NCBI GenBank assembly: GCA_002633025.1
Contig: NMRB01001225.1
Span: 69,083 to 133,082 of the forward strand
Direction: 5' to 3'
From: Notospermus geniculatus
Lineage: Eukaryota > Nemertea > Pilidiophora > Heteronemertea > Lineidae
Length of the DNA: 64,000 nucleotides
Both the position numbers and the translations under genes were made by a program. This document shows, piece after piece, positions 21,976 through 34,399 of this stretch; position 1 is the stretch's first letter; the number at the start of each line of letters is the position of its first letter. Under the pieces are notes generated by a model. It was not told the origin of the DNA. It did not search any database and worked only from the letters and a program-made list of their open reading frames with translations.

Positions 21976-23367
21976 TTAGAGTAATGGCCGCCGAACGCGA
22001 TCCCATTTTCATCCATTTTTTTTAAAATTCAGATTCAGGTCCTATTACGGCATCAATGCATGCACTCGCAAAAGCCTTTATTGAGCATATTATTCAGAAA
22101 ACTTGATCAAAAACTTGACCGTGTTGGGCGGCTTAGCTGATATTCTCCATACTCCCACTGGTCTTGTGTGGAGATTCTCCATACTCCCACTGGTCTTGTG
22201 TGGAGATTCTCCATACTCCCACTGGTCTTGTGTGGAGATGCTGCCTCTTTCCCGCATTGAAGGAGAGAGTACGCCCATTTCTACTGCAGCGGTTTCTGCC
22301 GCGTTTTTGCGGTGAGCGGTGTGGATTTCACCTGGTTTGTGGGGGTCCTCCGATGGTGAAGCCAAGCATTTGGCATGTGGACCGGTGTAACGTCGATCAG
22401 TGTTCCCCGTATTTCTGTGTTTTTCTTATTGTTTCCCTCCTCACGGATTAAGCGGCAACTAATCCAACAATAACCATTCTAGGCCGTGTCTATTGTCAGA
22501 ATTTGCTCATACATGTAGCATCGCGTTTATTGGGAAACTGAAAGCCATGGGGGACATGTTACGAAAAAATGACGAAACTTGGTGAACATTGTGTTGAAAT
22601 TGGTTGATTATAATCGGAGCTGGGGAGGGGGGGGGGGGNGGGGGGATCCGATCCATACTAACAAATTGGAACAGATAGTCGCAGCCTCATAATGTTTACC
22701 AACAACCGCATCTTTTCTGATGTTGACAGTTATGAGAAACAAATGTAGGCACTAGGTATTTTTACACACAAAAGATGATATTTATTAAGGAAGACGCTGG
22801 ATACATTGAAGAAATGCTTTGAATCATCCATATTTCGATTAAATACATATTTTTTTGTAAATGCCTTTATCAAGATTCGTAAAGCATGCTATTCCATTTC
22901 CCTCCGCCCAATATCAAATTAGATGTAGATGTCCAAAAAACAGCACAAAAATCAACACACAAAATGACAAGTATAACTATACAGTCGTCACCGAATATCG
23001 CAAATTTTCGGCCCCACCGAACCGGGGTCTTCCTCAAGCACTTTATAAGTACATGTAGAGATCCCAGAAGTGCAATATCAAATTAGGGTGTCAACAACAC
23101 GATCCAAACTCTGTACATAATTTACGTACTTGATGCTAAAAAGAGAGGCTAAAGTTTTCCCGATCGGAAGTGACGTTACTCCAAGGCACACAATGGAAAT
23201 CCTATTGTACAATGCGGCTTATTCCGTCAATCGATGACCTTTTTTTGGCACTGATCGGGGATTCTAAACTCGTTCCCAAACAATGATTTTCATGGCCCGC
23301 GAAAATACCTGTGATACATTATCTTTAATGAGCGATAGCAAAATTCTTGTCTCGTTCACTCATCATG
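21976..23367. other. noncoding spacer with simple repeats
   Basis: Contains the 32-bp minisatellite, a poly-G run with one N (22626-22646) and a third GGGGTCTTCCTCA repeat core (23010-23040). No supported coding exon. Confidence 0.55.
22139..22237. repeat. 32-bp minisatellite, three copies
   Basis: Three near-identical copies of a unit starting GATTCTCCATACTCCCACTG and ending TCTTGTGTGGA. The open frames reading through it are repetitive artefacts. Confidence 0.92.
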
Positions 23368-25238
23368 TTAATTGAACATCATGCCCACGCTTGGTGGTTG
23401 TAACTCCTTATCATTTACGGGGTGTACTCGCTTCGCCACCCATCCGGGCACCTGTCTCGGACTACTCCAAGCCAAACGAGAGCTGGAGAGAACGATGAAA
23501 GATAAGATCTTGCCCAGCATCAGGGCAAAGATAATCTCAGATGACGTCATAAACTGCATCAGAATGTAAGAATTGACACCATGAACGACTACGTCGAAGG
23601 CTGTACCAATAATAACGTCCCATTCCCATCGTAATCTGGTGTTGGAACTCTGAGTCCAATCTAACGAACTCCAGCTGATAACCTGAAAATAACCGGGACG
23701 TGATCACAATGATTTAGTTCTGCTACATGTCGACCCAGATTTTGTATCCATCATGGAATTAATGATTAATTTATATTATATCTTATTACTACAATCATCT
23801 CTTCCTGCTACAATGTAGGTCGAAATCAGTTCAACACACTACGACTAAGTATGAAAGCTCTTTGGTTTGCGGTCAAATTGTAATTGCGTTATAGTAGGCC
23901 TCAGGAGCCAGAATACATTATTTTTTCAATCATCGTCATCGTGGTAAACTTGTTGTGGTGTTGCCATACGCAGGTATAAAACATACAAGGGGCCTGGCGG
24001 AAGGTCTCAGCAAGTCAAAAGTTTACCTTCTTAGTGTATGTACTCTTGTTCCACGTGAAATAAAAATACAGATGTTGTATATTCTGCAAGAGTGCCAACC
24101 ATCGTAATTTTCCAGTGTACACAAAAGCTGCGGATCAAGAAGAAGAATTATTAATAATACACGTATTATCAAATTTTGACTGATACATATGTGATAGAAT
24201 CTAATGCCCTACCCTCCTGATGTCCCCCTGCATTGTTTGTCACAGGATTAAGGGCCTTGGTCTCTCAAGAGTCCAATCAATGGTGCCGCTTAATCCGTAA
24301 ATGTATTGTTGGGGGACATCACATATCGGGGGACATTGGATCCTTTTACACCGGTACTCGTCTGGTGTTCTGAACTATGAACTATTTAGAGTTAGAGGAT
24401 TCACTGTAAAAACAAGTTGGTCCATTTTACCCATAGACATGGGCAAATTCTTGTACCCGTGGGTTAGGACCCACGGTACAGGATGATTTTTCCAGTGTTC
24501 GTATTCTACGGTATCGCTCTTTCCTGGAGGAGCGCTGCTGTTGCAAGCCAGCGTGTGTGCGACACTGCCAGTAACTTTATCGGCACTATAATATTAAAGG
24601 GAGACACGCGAAAAATATTGCCCGGCGGGCACAATTGTCTGAGTTGTAGCGCCGTCTGTTAAAACACGGTGACACTACGCTATATCACAGGCCCCTGTAG
24701 AGCTATTAGTGAGCTTAGAACACGTATCTAACCAAAAAACACTAGTTTGTAAAAAACACACCCCGAGCTCACGAATTTATGAGCTCGTGGTGTGTTTTTA
24801 GATACGGGGTGTTGTGTTTTTAGATATGTTTGGTTAGAAAAGTGTTCTTAACTCAGGGATAGCTCTACAGGCGCCTGTGATATAGCGTAGTGTCTACGTG
24901 TATTAACAGACGGCGCTACAACTCAGACAACTTGTGCCCGCCGGGCAATATTTTTCGCATGTCTCCCTTTAATTGAGTGGATCTCCTGAGGGTAGGTACA
25001 AACCCCCTCTGCCGGCGGTGTAGCAACTACATGTAGCCTAAACTGAGAAACGAGTTGATACCTGTGACGAAGACTGTGAGTGCGTCAATAAGGAAGTAGA
25101 ATCTGATTCTGACGAGGTCCTTCCTAGGGAGCAGGCGCAATCTGAACAGAACTGACACGTGTCCAACGATGTGGTAGAACTCGACGATCAAGAGCAGTGT
25201 CGCCACGACGTTGAACCCGAGTCCTATCATTTCTCTTT
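23368..25238 (-). CDS. partial membrane-protein gene, two candidate exons
   Basis: Not recognised. The upstream exon (25238-25062) sits between TTTTTTCAG and CAG|GTATC and encodes two hydrophobic stretches: a GFNVVATLLLIVEFYHIVG helix, then RIRFYFLIDALTVFVTG. The last exon (23682-23368), after TATTTTCAG, encodes RLRWEWDVIIGTAFDVVVHG then a helix containing FALMLGKILSFIVL, and ends at a stop (..PPSVGMMFN). The segments RIRFYFLIDALTVFVTGINS and RLRWEWDVIIGTAFDVVVHGVNS resemble each other. The exons do not join in phase (1 into 0), so at least one exon between them is missing from my model, or they belong to two copies. The 5' end is not found; a frame at 26013-26237 after a TTTTCAG may be another exon. 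Confidence 0.45.
24594..24972. mobile_element. TTAA-flanked MITE copy 2 (CCCGGCGGGC family)
   Basis: TTAA at both ends (24594-24597, 24969-24972), AGGGAGACA and CCCGGCGGGCAC tips inverted at the other end, and central GAGCTCACGAATTTATGAGC palindrome. Compared with copy 3 it lacks the AGCGCACAGC segment on both arms. It lies in the intron between the two membrane-protein exons. Confidence 0.88.
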
Positions 25239-25384
25239 CTGAAAAAATCCAGATATACACCAAGGTGTAACATCTGCCAGTGTTTCGAATCTCAGTGTTT
25301 CCCTAGCCGGCCCCACCATCGCTGTGCGCGCCACTCTCCAACCCCAGGGACTGGACCCGATGTACTACGTATACATTTTGTAGT

Positions 25385-25475
25385 GTTTTTTTCGTTCGTA
25401 TTGCTGCCGCTAGGTGGCTCCCTCTACATCGGCAGTCAAAATGCCGGTAAGAGATCGCATATCGTGCTCCTTTAA
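25385..25475. repeat. dispersed repeat, copy 1 (pair with 35000-35088)
   Basis: TTTTTTCGTTCG.ATTGCT.CCGCTAGGTGGCTC..CGGCAGTCAAAAT.CCGGTAAGA..CCTTTAA occurs here and, with few changes, next to the 3' end of the GPCR gene. Both copies end in TTTAA, consistent with one end of a TTAA-targeting element. Confidence 0.75.
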
Positions 25476-25820
25476 AGAACGGGTTGGTCTTTGGAGACGC
25501 CCTGTAGGTCTATACAGCATAAAGAATGTACTCAAACAAGCCCGAGGTATAAATAAAGATTTTAATACATGAACTGCATTGGGGACAACCATTTTTGCTT
25601 TGCTAATCGTGAACCGATATTAGGCCAAGTAGAATAATCCAAACATAATAGTCGAATGTATTAGGCCTTGGCCTATTAATAGGCCTATCCAGGGAGGTAG
25701 ATAAAATATCAAATAGTGTGATTCAGCCGAATTCTTAGGATTTTTTTGAAATGGTATGACTTTTGAAAGTGCATGGAACTCTCTGCCTGCCGACATGTAG
25801 CCTACAGGAAGTCATCGTCA

Positions 25821-26082
25821 CACTGAAAAAAAATCCTAATCATGTTGAGTACTTACTCGTTTTGTCCATGAGATGAGTTGAAAGATACTCATATTGAGTA
25901 GAAAGGTACTTATAGCTAGTAGAAAGATACTCATAGCGAGTAGCAAGGAACTCCAAATGCAGCTCCTTGGCCCGATGAGTACCCAATTAGTACCCAATTA
26001 GTACCTTTCTACTCATCTCACGGACAAAATGACTGATGAGTAGCCCAAAGTACTCAACATGAGCCGAAATTTTTTTTCAGTG
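25821..26082. mobile_element. fold-back element with CACTGAAAAAAAA ends
   Basis: Termini CACTGAAAAAAAAT..CATGTTGAGTAC are inverted at the right end. The interior is built of degenerate GATACTCATAG.GAGTAG units and their complements. CACTG termini resemble CMC-type transposon ends, but no target-site duplication is clear. A similar end occurs near 50009. Confidence 0.75.
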
Positions 26083-27473
26083 CACAGTGCTTTTGTCCTC
26101 TCGGTTGGCCTAACGCGAGATGGTACAGACTGATCATCATGGTCTCTCCACCTGTTCATTGTCATCGCCATCCCAATACAAAGAAGCAAACACTGAAAAC
26201 GGGGAACATTTTTAGATGTTACACCCGGACAGAGCAATATGGACCAGAGCGTTCATGGCACGTCGGAGTGTGATTTATGTCACGAACACAAAAATGTCAG
26301 ACATGTCAGAATGCACACAGGCACAGACACACAGTTCGCCTCGGTCATGTCGGTCTCCGGCAGAATCACAACACCCTCAAAGTCAAACTCTCCGAACAAG
26401 AGCACTCACCTTTTCAATTTGACTTGTGTGTTAGCCTCCAAATTTCTGCTAAACGACCATGTGATCAACTGGCTACTTTTATTGATCATAAAGTTGAGGG
26501 CAACGACCAACTCGGCTCTTCCCGGTCTGTTTTGTTTGAGGGTAACCTAGAAATGTTGAAATCTGGGTCGCCGAATGAAGAGATTTCACACAATGAATTA
26601 CACAGCCGCCCGCCGCGTTCTTTCTAGGTCATGATGAAGAAGCCGCCAAAAATAGGACTTGAAGAAGTCCAAAGACCAGAGCAAGTCCATGCCAGATTTC
26701 AATGGACTGAGTTCTTTGTATAGCTGAGAATTTATTGCATGGATTTAACTGTGTGTACTTTCGTCCAAATTTTCGCAATATTGGTATAAGCAACGGGATT
26801 TTCAGGATTGAAATACAGGTAGGCCTATAGTTTGTTGAAAAAGCCCGGAAATAGGGATATTTTAGTGTATTTTAGCCTAGTTTTGGCGGCTAATCTTCCT
26901 CTTCCGTCCAGATCCGTGCACTTTCCTTATACTATAGACTGAAGTCTTGGTCATCATAAACATGCCAATGTACAATGAAATATATCAGTCAATCACAGAG
27001 AGCAACCGAAAGATGCTCATATGACCCGCTGCACTAATTACCAGAGGGCAAGCATTTGTTGTACATGTAAGTAACGAAAATATTACCAAAAATATCTATT
27101 TTGATATTAAGATGATCCTCTTTAGGTGCTGGGTCTTTTCCGAACAAAGCCTATGGAGAGTGAGAAACATAGGCAAATAGGGGCCTACGTGTAGGCCAAT
27201 GCCCGCTTTTATAAACACACTTTTATTTGGAAGAACTGCTTGTCCCTGGGACAAGTAACAAAATCATTATAGTGCCGTCATGAATCACCCCTCATGGGTC
27301 TCTTTGTATCCAGTAGGCCTATATCACCGTAAGTTCGCTGGAGCCTCGATATAATTCACCCAAAAATACCTGAGAGAGGCCTCCATCAAAACAATTAATT
27401 GTCCGCTGTCCATTTTGATAGAAAACCGGATGCATACAGTGGCGCTGTAAGCTGGAAGAGAGGACACAGAAAT
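26083..27473. other. intergenic region, no supported gene
   Basis: Overlapping plus-strand frames at 26216-26627 share the same DNA in three phases and none has splice or domain support. A minus-strand acceptor-like TTTTCAG near 26195 may belong to the membrane-protein gene. No repeat structure stands out. Confidence 0.5.
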
Positions 27474-29324
27474 TTAGGTGTGTTCATCGTAATGATTAAG
27501 CTCATCCATGAGACACCAATCATACAAAAACTTTGGCAGTCTTAAGCTTTCTAAATCTATACAAATTGTGTCACCCAATACACGCCGAAAAAGCAGTCTA
27601 ACTAATTCCTTCAATGGAAAAGGGTTCAGCAAGACTTCCTTTAACCAGTCATAAAGTTCAGGAAAATCAGAAAAGATCGGTTTCTCGCCCGGATGGTTCA
27701 TTGCTTCCAAGACATCTGTCGGGTCTGAGCCAGCTAACAGCAACATCTTGACAATTTCAGGGCATCCTAAATCCAAGGCTCTAATGGCAGGTACGTCGAG
27801 ATGACAGTTTCGTTGAATTAGAAATTTGGCTGCGCGTTTTCTGTTGTATGTAACTGCATCATACAAGGGTGATAGGCCGTCGTGATCCAAAATATTGATG
27901 TCGGCGCCATGTTGGAAGAGCTGTTCCATGCAACAAACGTGTCCTTTCATGGCGAGGAGGTGCAGAGGGCTTTTACACAAACCGTCATCACTTGCAATAT
28001 TGACATCGCAGTTTCCTTGGACCAGTCGGCGTATGATCGTGCACAGGCCTTCAGCAGCCGCGAGCATCAATGGCGTATTCCCGTCCGAGTCACGGATGTT
28101 AACGTTTGCGCCTTCGTTGACAAGAAGCTCCACCCCGCGGAGCCTTTCCACCGCGTAGTGCAAGGCACTGCGACCTTGCTCGTTCACAGCGTTCACGTCA
28201 CACCCATACTTTACCAATAACTTGGCCACCCTGTGGATCACATCATTCTTTCCCTGCCTGAAACACATGATAAGCGGAGTATTTCGTGCGGAATCTCGCA
28301 AGTCTGGATTTGCTTTTGCGGCAAGAAGCTCCGCCACGCAATCCTCACCGCCGCCGAGAACTGCAAAGTGGAGAGCCGAACCCCGATGGCCGGTGCGAGC
28401 GTTGATCTCACATTTCTCCTCAGTCAGCAACAACTTCACAATTGCCACCTGATTATGCTGCGCTGCAAATGTCAGCAACGGCAAACCGTTCATCATTCGG
28501 TTCTCCCCTCCAGCTCCCGCACCGAGAAGGATTTTCGCCGATTCTTGGGATCCGTTCTTGATCGCCAGGCTCAGTGCTGCGTCTAGATCCTTCTGGGGGA
28601 CGCTTCCCTTCACCGCCACCAAAAGGTTCAACATGTTGGTGCGGTTGTTCCGCACGGCATCCACGACACTGAAACGGAACAGAATGTGTGCAGAGTTGGA
28701 AGGAATCACCAAAATCTTTCATGAAACTTGACGACACTCCATTGGTGGAAATCACGTCTAGCTAGTCGACTACGGTGATCGAGTGCCTATATCTTTTAGG
28801 AATCCCTGCTGATTTTCTGCGTTGCGACTTGCTTTGTATCCTGCTACTTGCGATTGAATATACGATCGCAAGGAACTGATACCGGTCGCCGACCAAATCT
28901 TCGCCATTGGTGGAAATCACGTCAGGCGAGTCCACTACGGCGATCGAGTGCTCACTTGCAACGCAACCCAGTTGCAAAGCAAGTTGCAACGCAAAATCAA
29001 CTTGAAAATCAATGGTGGATTCCTAGCTTTAGTCTGATGCGAGTTCTTTCCATCGTTTTCATACCTGCTTACATTTGCCGTTAGACAGTTCATGTAAAGT
29101 ACCGTACATCAGCGTACTAGTCTTGCCACAGGTAGACGAAGTATATTTAGATGCCCAGGCAACAGCGAAGTTATCCTTGAGTTGTGCATTTTGCACTTTT
29201 GTAGGAAGCTTTCATTCTTTCGTTCGTCGGAGACGAACGTCTGAAAAGTAGGCCTACAACAAATCAACGAAATTGACCATTACACGTTACACTGATGCAC
29301 AAAATGGCTTACGTACCTCGTCAT
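27474..29324 (-). CDS. ankyrin repeat and SOCS box (ASB-like) protein
   Basis: A 400-residue protein. Exon 1 (29324-29317) contributes ATGACGAG, stopping at GTACGT in phase 2 after a CCACC context. Exon 2 (28668-27474) follows CCGTTTCAG and restores the frame (M-T-S-V-V-D-A-V-R). About nine ankyrin repeats follow (NGLPLLTFAAQHNQVAIVKLLL, RGSALHFAVLGGGEDCVAELL, DGNTPLMLAAAEG, KSPLHLLAMKGH, DGLSPLYDAV). The C-terminus NPFPLKELVRLLFRRVLG..LRLPKFLYDW matches a SOCS box. ASB proteins are substrate receptors of Cullin-5/Elongin B-C ubiquitin ligases; here the SOCS-box leucine and LP..L pattern is visible, the substrate is unknown. A MITE lies in the intron. It is transcribed away from, and downstream of, the kinase gene. 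Confidence is high for ANK and good for SOCS box. Confidence 0.88.
28797..29030. mobile_element. fold-back MITE copy 2, inside the ASB-like gene intron
   Basis: Reverse-oriented relative of the element at 15845-16103, with GCTGATTTTCTGCGTTGCGA at one end and TCAATGGTGGATTCCTAGC at the other, and the CGGTCGCCGACCAAATCTTC core. GGAAATCACGTC and CTACGGYGATCGAGTG also recur just outside it (28747-28785), suggesting a partial second insertion or internal duplication. Confidence 0.8.
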
Positions 29325-29911
29325 GGTGGTAGTACTGAGTGGGGCGACGGAAGTCGAATCGCACTGGCTTACTCCTTCTCCAACTTCACTGCGACTGATC
29401 AGTTACCTGGCAAGAAGCATCGCTGGAACGTTGTGCGGGAAGGAAAAGCAACAGAGCCATCTTATGTTTGTTAGAAAATTTAATTTCTCACACGAAGAGT
29501 GGAAAAGGGATTGGTATTTTATGGTTTCGAAGAACATTTGATTGATGTGAAAAGGCACATTTGACGATGTACCAAATCCCAGTTGTTAACCTTCAACTCC
29601 GGCGTCAGTTCTCCCACTTGACGACAATCTTACTTGATAGACCTTTTTCTTTTTTGGCAGCTTTACCTGAGTCTGGCTTTAGCGCATCAGTGCATGGTTA
29701 TAATTATTAGATGGCACACATTTTTTACTAAAAATGTCGTCTTAGAAGTTACGCATATCGCCCAATCAGGAGAAAACATTGCTCCATGAGCCAAATCAGC
29801 ATTGCCACTAATTCTTCAGTCTGCTTGGGTCCACAACATCTTCCCGTTGTCGGACTCTACTGGTCAAAATTACGCAGCGTTCCAGCTCCGTCACGAATTG
29901 TCAGGTCTTGG

Positions 29912-32900
29912 CTAATGCTTCATCGTCTCCCTCAACATTGCCACCAACCCTTCTGCAGTGGGTCGTTTTTCAGGTTCGGTTTCTCGACAAACATTTCCAA
30001 CATTTCGGATTTTGAAATTAAAGATGCCACCAATCGTCAATAAAATACCACCAAGAGCGTAGATGTCAGATTTGAAAGTGGCATGACCACCTTTGTAGAT
30101 TTCCGGCGCAATGTGCGTGTAATGTTGAGCAAACTCTTCCCACTTGTCTTCTGGTACTGGAATCTGGTACACGTCTTCGTCATCAACGGACTTGGCAATA
30201 CCAAAGTCGATTACATACGGGTTGTAATGTCGTCTCTCAAAGTTCAATAACAAGTTGTCACACTTGAGATCATTCACGATGATGCCTTTCTCGTGAATCT
30301 TCCGTAAGCCTTCCGTGAGTCTGCAGCATATTCTCAGCCACTCACGACGTGGAATCAATGGGCGCCGGTCTGTGATAATACGGTTGGCCTCTGAGCGCAG
30401 AATTTCGAAAAACCTACTGTATTTTGGGTTGAGGTAGGTGTCGCCGATGTATTCCAGCACTAACCCCAGTCTCAAGTATGTGTCACTGTCAGGTAAAACT
30501 ACTAGTCCCAGGTATTTTGCTGTGCATCGCGTGTGTGAGAGACACAAGGTTACAGTCGCCTCCCTTGCAATGTTCTCCACGCGCGTCTTTCCCTTCTTGA
30601 AGAGTTTGATGACAACCGGTTGCCTCTCATCCAGAAGACCAAGGTATACGTCACCGAAGCTTCCGTGCCCGATTTTTATCACAAAGTCACTGTCAGTATA
30701 TTTAGCATATTTTACCCTTTCGCCGGAGAGTAGGATGTCCGTCCAATTTTTATCCGTCTGTGGGCTAGGTTCGAATTGGATATTTTTACGTAATCGCTCG
30801 CGGATTTTCTGATAGCGACGCGCGGAGTATGACTTGATCTCCGGAGGATTTGGACCTAGTACCTCAGGCGGTGGATAACCGTAGCTGTTCTTCAACTGCA
30901 TTGCCTCTCGCTGTTCTGCTGATAGTTCCTCCTGCGCCACTCTCCCGGTAGGGGGTATAGCTGCAGTCTGACCCAAGTTCTTCACCATGATGTCCATTGC
31001 TCTTCGATTCTCCTGGTCCATTCCGTGTCTATCTGTCCCAGGCGGAGCAATTTCGCTGCTCGGCGTCGATAATGTTGACTGTCCCACCGGGGCGTCTTCA
31101 ACAGGAAGCGATTTTCTCTTTTGTTCCTCGGCTTTTTCTGCTGCAATAATCGCCTCGTAGAGGTACTCCTCAGATTTGGGTAGATCGTTCAGAGCATATC
31201 TTAGCTTGATTCGACGCCGGTAGGCCACACTCACGGTCGATAGATCAGCGACTTTTGTGATATTCTTAGAGTTCGACATGCCTGAGGGAGATAGGTCCTG
31301 CTTGGAGTTGTCCAGGTGGCCAGGCCTGGTATGCCGGCGTTCCTTTGAGACGTCGGACGAATTTGCTTCACTGCTGATACTGTCCTTCATTGTGCCTCGC
31401 GTGAGAGATTCTGACGAAGTTTGTCCTTGGCTGGTGGTCGCACACTGTCCTCGGTTTGTTGTTGAAATTGGTTCTTGTGTCGTGGTGATTGTCGTAATCG
31501 TTTGACTCGTGGGCGTTGAACTGCTTCTGCTGTCCTTGTCTAAGACTCCAAGCATGTCTGACAACAGGTGTTGCGCACATTTCATTTCCTTGTCGAAGGA
31601 TTCAACATCTTCTAAGACCCAGTCCGCAACAACCGCTGGTGGGGGTCGAAGAGTACCACTTGGAGTGTAATATGCTGTCGATTCGACAGGATATGCTGTC
31701 ATATTTTTCGTGTTCTCTTCTGCATCATTCCCATGTACTGCGATATCTGCCTGCCGTTTAAAGATGCCAACCGAAGCTGATGCTACTGTAGCTCGTATCG
31801 TAGAGGGACTTGGAGAACTAGAAGATTGAGCCTTAAATGTCCTTACAGATGTGTTCTCTAAATTGTCGGCGTTGCCTTCAACCCGTGATGCTGTTATGAT
31901 AGATGTCCCCTCCTTCGTTTCGGAGGGGACGATGCTTCGTTGCCGATCACTTCTGCTTGAGGACAGCGGTGGCATCGTGTGGACGCTGGTGTTGCTGGCA
32001 GCCTCTTCCTCGTCGACGTCTAGTACACCATATTCTTCTTTTCCTCGTTTTCCTTGTATTTCAGACTCGGAGACATCCTTGACTCCAACCTCGACCAGGC
32101 CATCTTTACCAATCTCAGGTTTACCGACCCTCGAAACGTGTCCAAAGATAACATCCGAAACTGAACTTTCAAAACAGGTTTGCGGCTCTGTGTGCAGTCT
32201 CTGTGGTGGTTCAAACCTTCTTGGTCGGTCTGGTTGAGTCTCACTTTGTTCTTCTGTCAGAAAGCTGCAAGCTTGTTGATCAAAATCTCTCACTATCTCG
32301 GTTGAGGTAGTTCTGATGGTGTTCTGGCTTCCTGCCTCTGCCACTGTAAGAACATGTGGGGATCGACAGCTCTCAGCGGCGTCGTTGACGAAATCTAAAA
32401 AAATCGTACAAATCGTTTAGAACTGGCACTTCCAGTTTTCGTTTCTGGAATGCAATGTTCTGCCTGGCAAAACCCTTCGAAGGAAGTAGGCCTATAATTA
32501 CCACTATGGGTTTTTGATACAGGTGTACCAGAGGAGAAAGTGCCTGGGATGTAAGTCCGGGGACACAATGGTCTGCTTTTGTATGGCTTCGTTCGAATGG
32601 TCTCTATAGCCAAACCTCCAAATTCCTTGTTGAACAACAAAACCAGTGTGAAGGGAAAAAATGTCCTAGGAAAGAATGTCCTAGGAAAAACTGTCCGGGG
32701 AACAAAAGATCCTATTGTTACATTCTAATCTCTGACAATTGGTTTCTATACGCATGCCGCTTATTCCGTCATTCAACAATAGAAGTGGACACTTTTTACA
32801 GGGGGACACTTTTTACTGCTACACCGGGCTTAAATTCCAGTTAGACTATGATCCATGCCACACCGGTATTCATGAATGTCCATGCAGTTCACCCTGAAGC

Positions 32901-34302
32901 CAGATCTCTCCAGGGCCGAAAGAAGATGCCGGTATAGCGTACGTTTCCCCTCATTTGACTGGGTCACCTATCAAACGAGGATGACGTATTTCTGTGTTCC
33001 CCTGAAGACTCTGGTCTCTCTTTCTCTCTCTCTCTAGATATCAAAAGCATGAAAACACTGAGATTGTGTAGAAAAGTAAAAGATATTCTTACCATGAACC
33101 TGGGTTGTAGATGGCACATCTTCAAATGAAGAAAATCTATTGGGTCCAGTTTCCGCTACGCTGTCGAGCAGCTGATGAAGGTCGTGAGAGGAATCATGGT
33201 GCAGTGCTATTTCCTGAACTTCTGAATACGATACTTGATCTTCTGTGGTTACCCGCCCCCGGTGATAACCTGAAAATTTTACATCCTCGGGTTTTTATGA
33301 TTGTTCGGACTATACGAGGTAGTCAGTCGACCGTCCGCATCATCTTGCGTTCCTAGCCCGAGCCGTCAAAACCAGCAAGGCAACAGTCAAATCGAGGCTT
33401 ACAACTCCCCGGACTAGAGTGGAATCTCTCTAGCCTACTTTGGGACAGACTGAACCTGTCCTGAAGTAAGAGATGTCTTGCCATTCCACATCCTGAGAAT
33501 CTCAGGTCATTTACGGTCGTACCCTCCCTCAATGAACCAAGCGCGAGTTGGGGAGCCGATTGTGAAGACCCTGGGTGCGAGTTCCAGAGGATAAATGAAA
33601 AGAAATGGCCAACACAAACGGTCCATGTTGATCCCTGGACGAAGGAGCACACTCTGTCTGCACGGCTGTGCTGAATGATGCCTGAAGTTCGACATCATAA
33701 ATACAGGGTGCAACAAAATGGCTTAGGCCTACCTCGTAATGACCGTTTAATCCGTTCAAGCAATCGGCCGCTTGGGCTGGTATGTGTACTACTGTCTCTG
33801 GTCACCTCTACACTGGAACGACTTTCTCCACTCTCATATTTGGGCGGTACGGTATCCTGCAGGAAAAGAGTACATGCATGTATTGCACCACTCTCAAAAC
33901 CGTACATGTAGGGCTATATAGACAATAGACAAAGACAATAGAAATACATGTACTACATCATGGAAAGCGAGAGATATTTCCAGGCGGGAATACACGCGGG
34001 TCCATGGCGCTTTGTTGAAGAAACTGCACCGGTATCTTGTTCATCGGAAGCCCCGGCGGCCATAGCTTGATCACAGCCACATGCACCTCCATAACGTCCC
34101 CCCCCCCCAAATCGGTATACCCTGAAGGCCCGCAATCAAAACTTACCTCCCCAGGCTGCTCCCTTTGGCGCCTTTTGAAAGGATTTCTAATTCTTAGTCG
34201 TAATCTTGGCCTTGGGATGTGTAAATTGGAGAAAAATGCTGCCAATGCAACGAAAGCAGGAAACCGAGATGCACGCGTTCGTTTTCCATTAGTATCTGAC
34301 AT
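29912..34302 (-). CDS. non-RD protein kinase with long disordered N-terminus
   Basis: Four exons join in frame to 979 residues: 34302-34147 (MSDTNGKRTR.., donor GAG|GTAAGT), 33856-33733, 33269-33093 and 32394-29912. Phases are 0, 1 and 1, and all acceptors have pyrimidine tracts. Residues up to about 700 are Ser/Thr/Gln-rich, without a recognised domain. The C-terminal domain (about 715-975) has the glycine loop GHGSFGDVYLG, VVIK lysine, catalytic loop VNDLKCDNLLLN, DFGIAK, APEIY, SDIYALGG and EKRPTAEGL. Asp, Lys and Asn of the catalytic loop are kept but HRD is VND, so it is a non-RD kinase that may still be active. Helices G-H appear short. Ser/Thr specificity is suggested by DLKCDN. No close family was recognised. 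A CRE cluster lies upstream and the ASB-like gene downstream. Confidence 0.85.
32640..32835. repeat. degenerate member of the ATGTCCCC/ACCGGTG family, intronic
   Basis: AATGTCCTAGGAAA repeats, GGGGAACAAAAGATCCTATT, GCCGCTTATTCCGTC and CTGCTACACCGG resemble parts of the element near 5790-5950, 17218-17330 and 24185-24350. It lies within the kinase gene's last intron. Confidence 0.45.
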
Positions 34303-34399
34303 GAATAGGCCCCATTACTTGTCCAAAGCATAGGATAATGAACAAGTGGTGCTAGAAATGGCCAAACGCAAAATTCTCTGGGACACATTGGTTGCTACG

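Noticed and set aside
22139-22451. Frames with repeated SPYSHWSCVE peptides
   Set aside because: Artefact of the 32-bp minisatellite.
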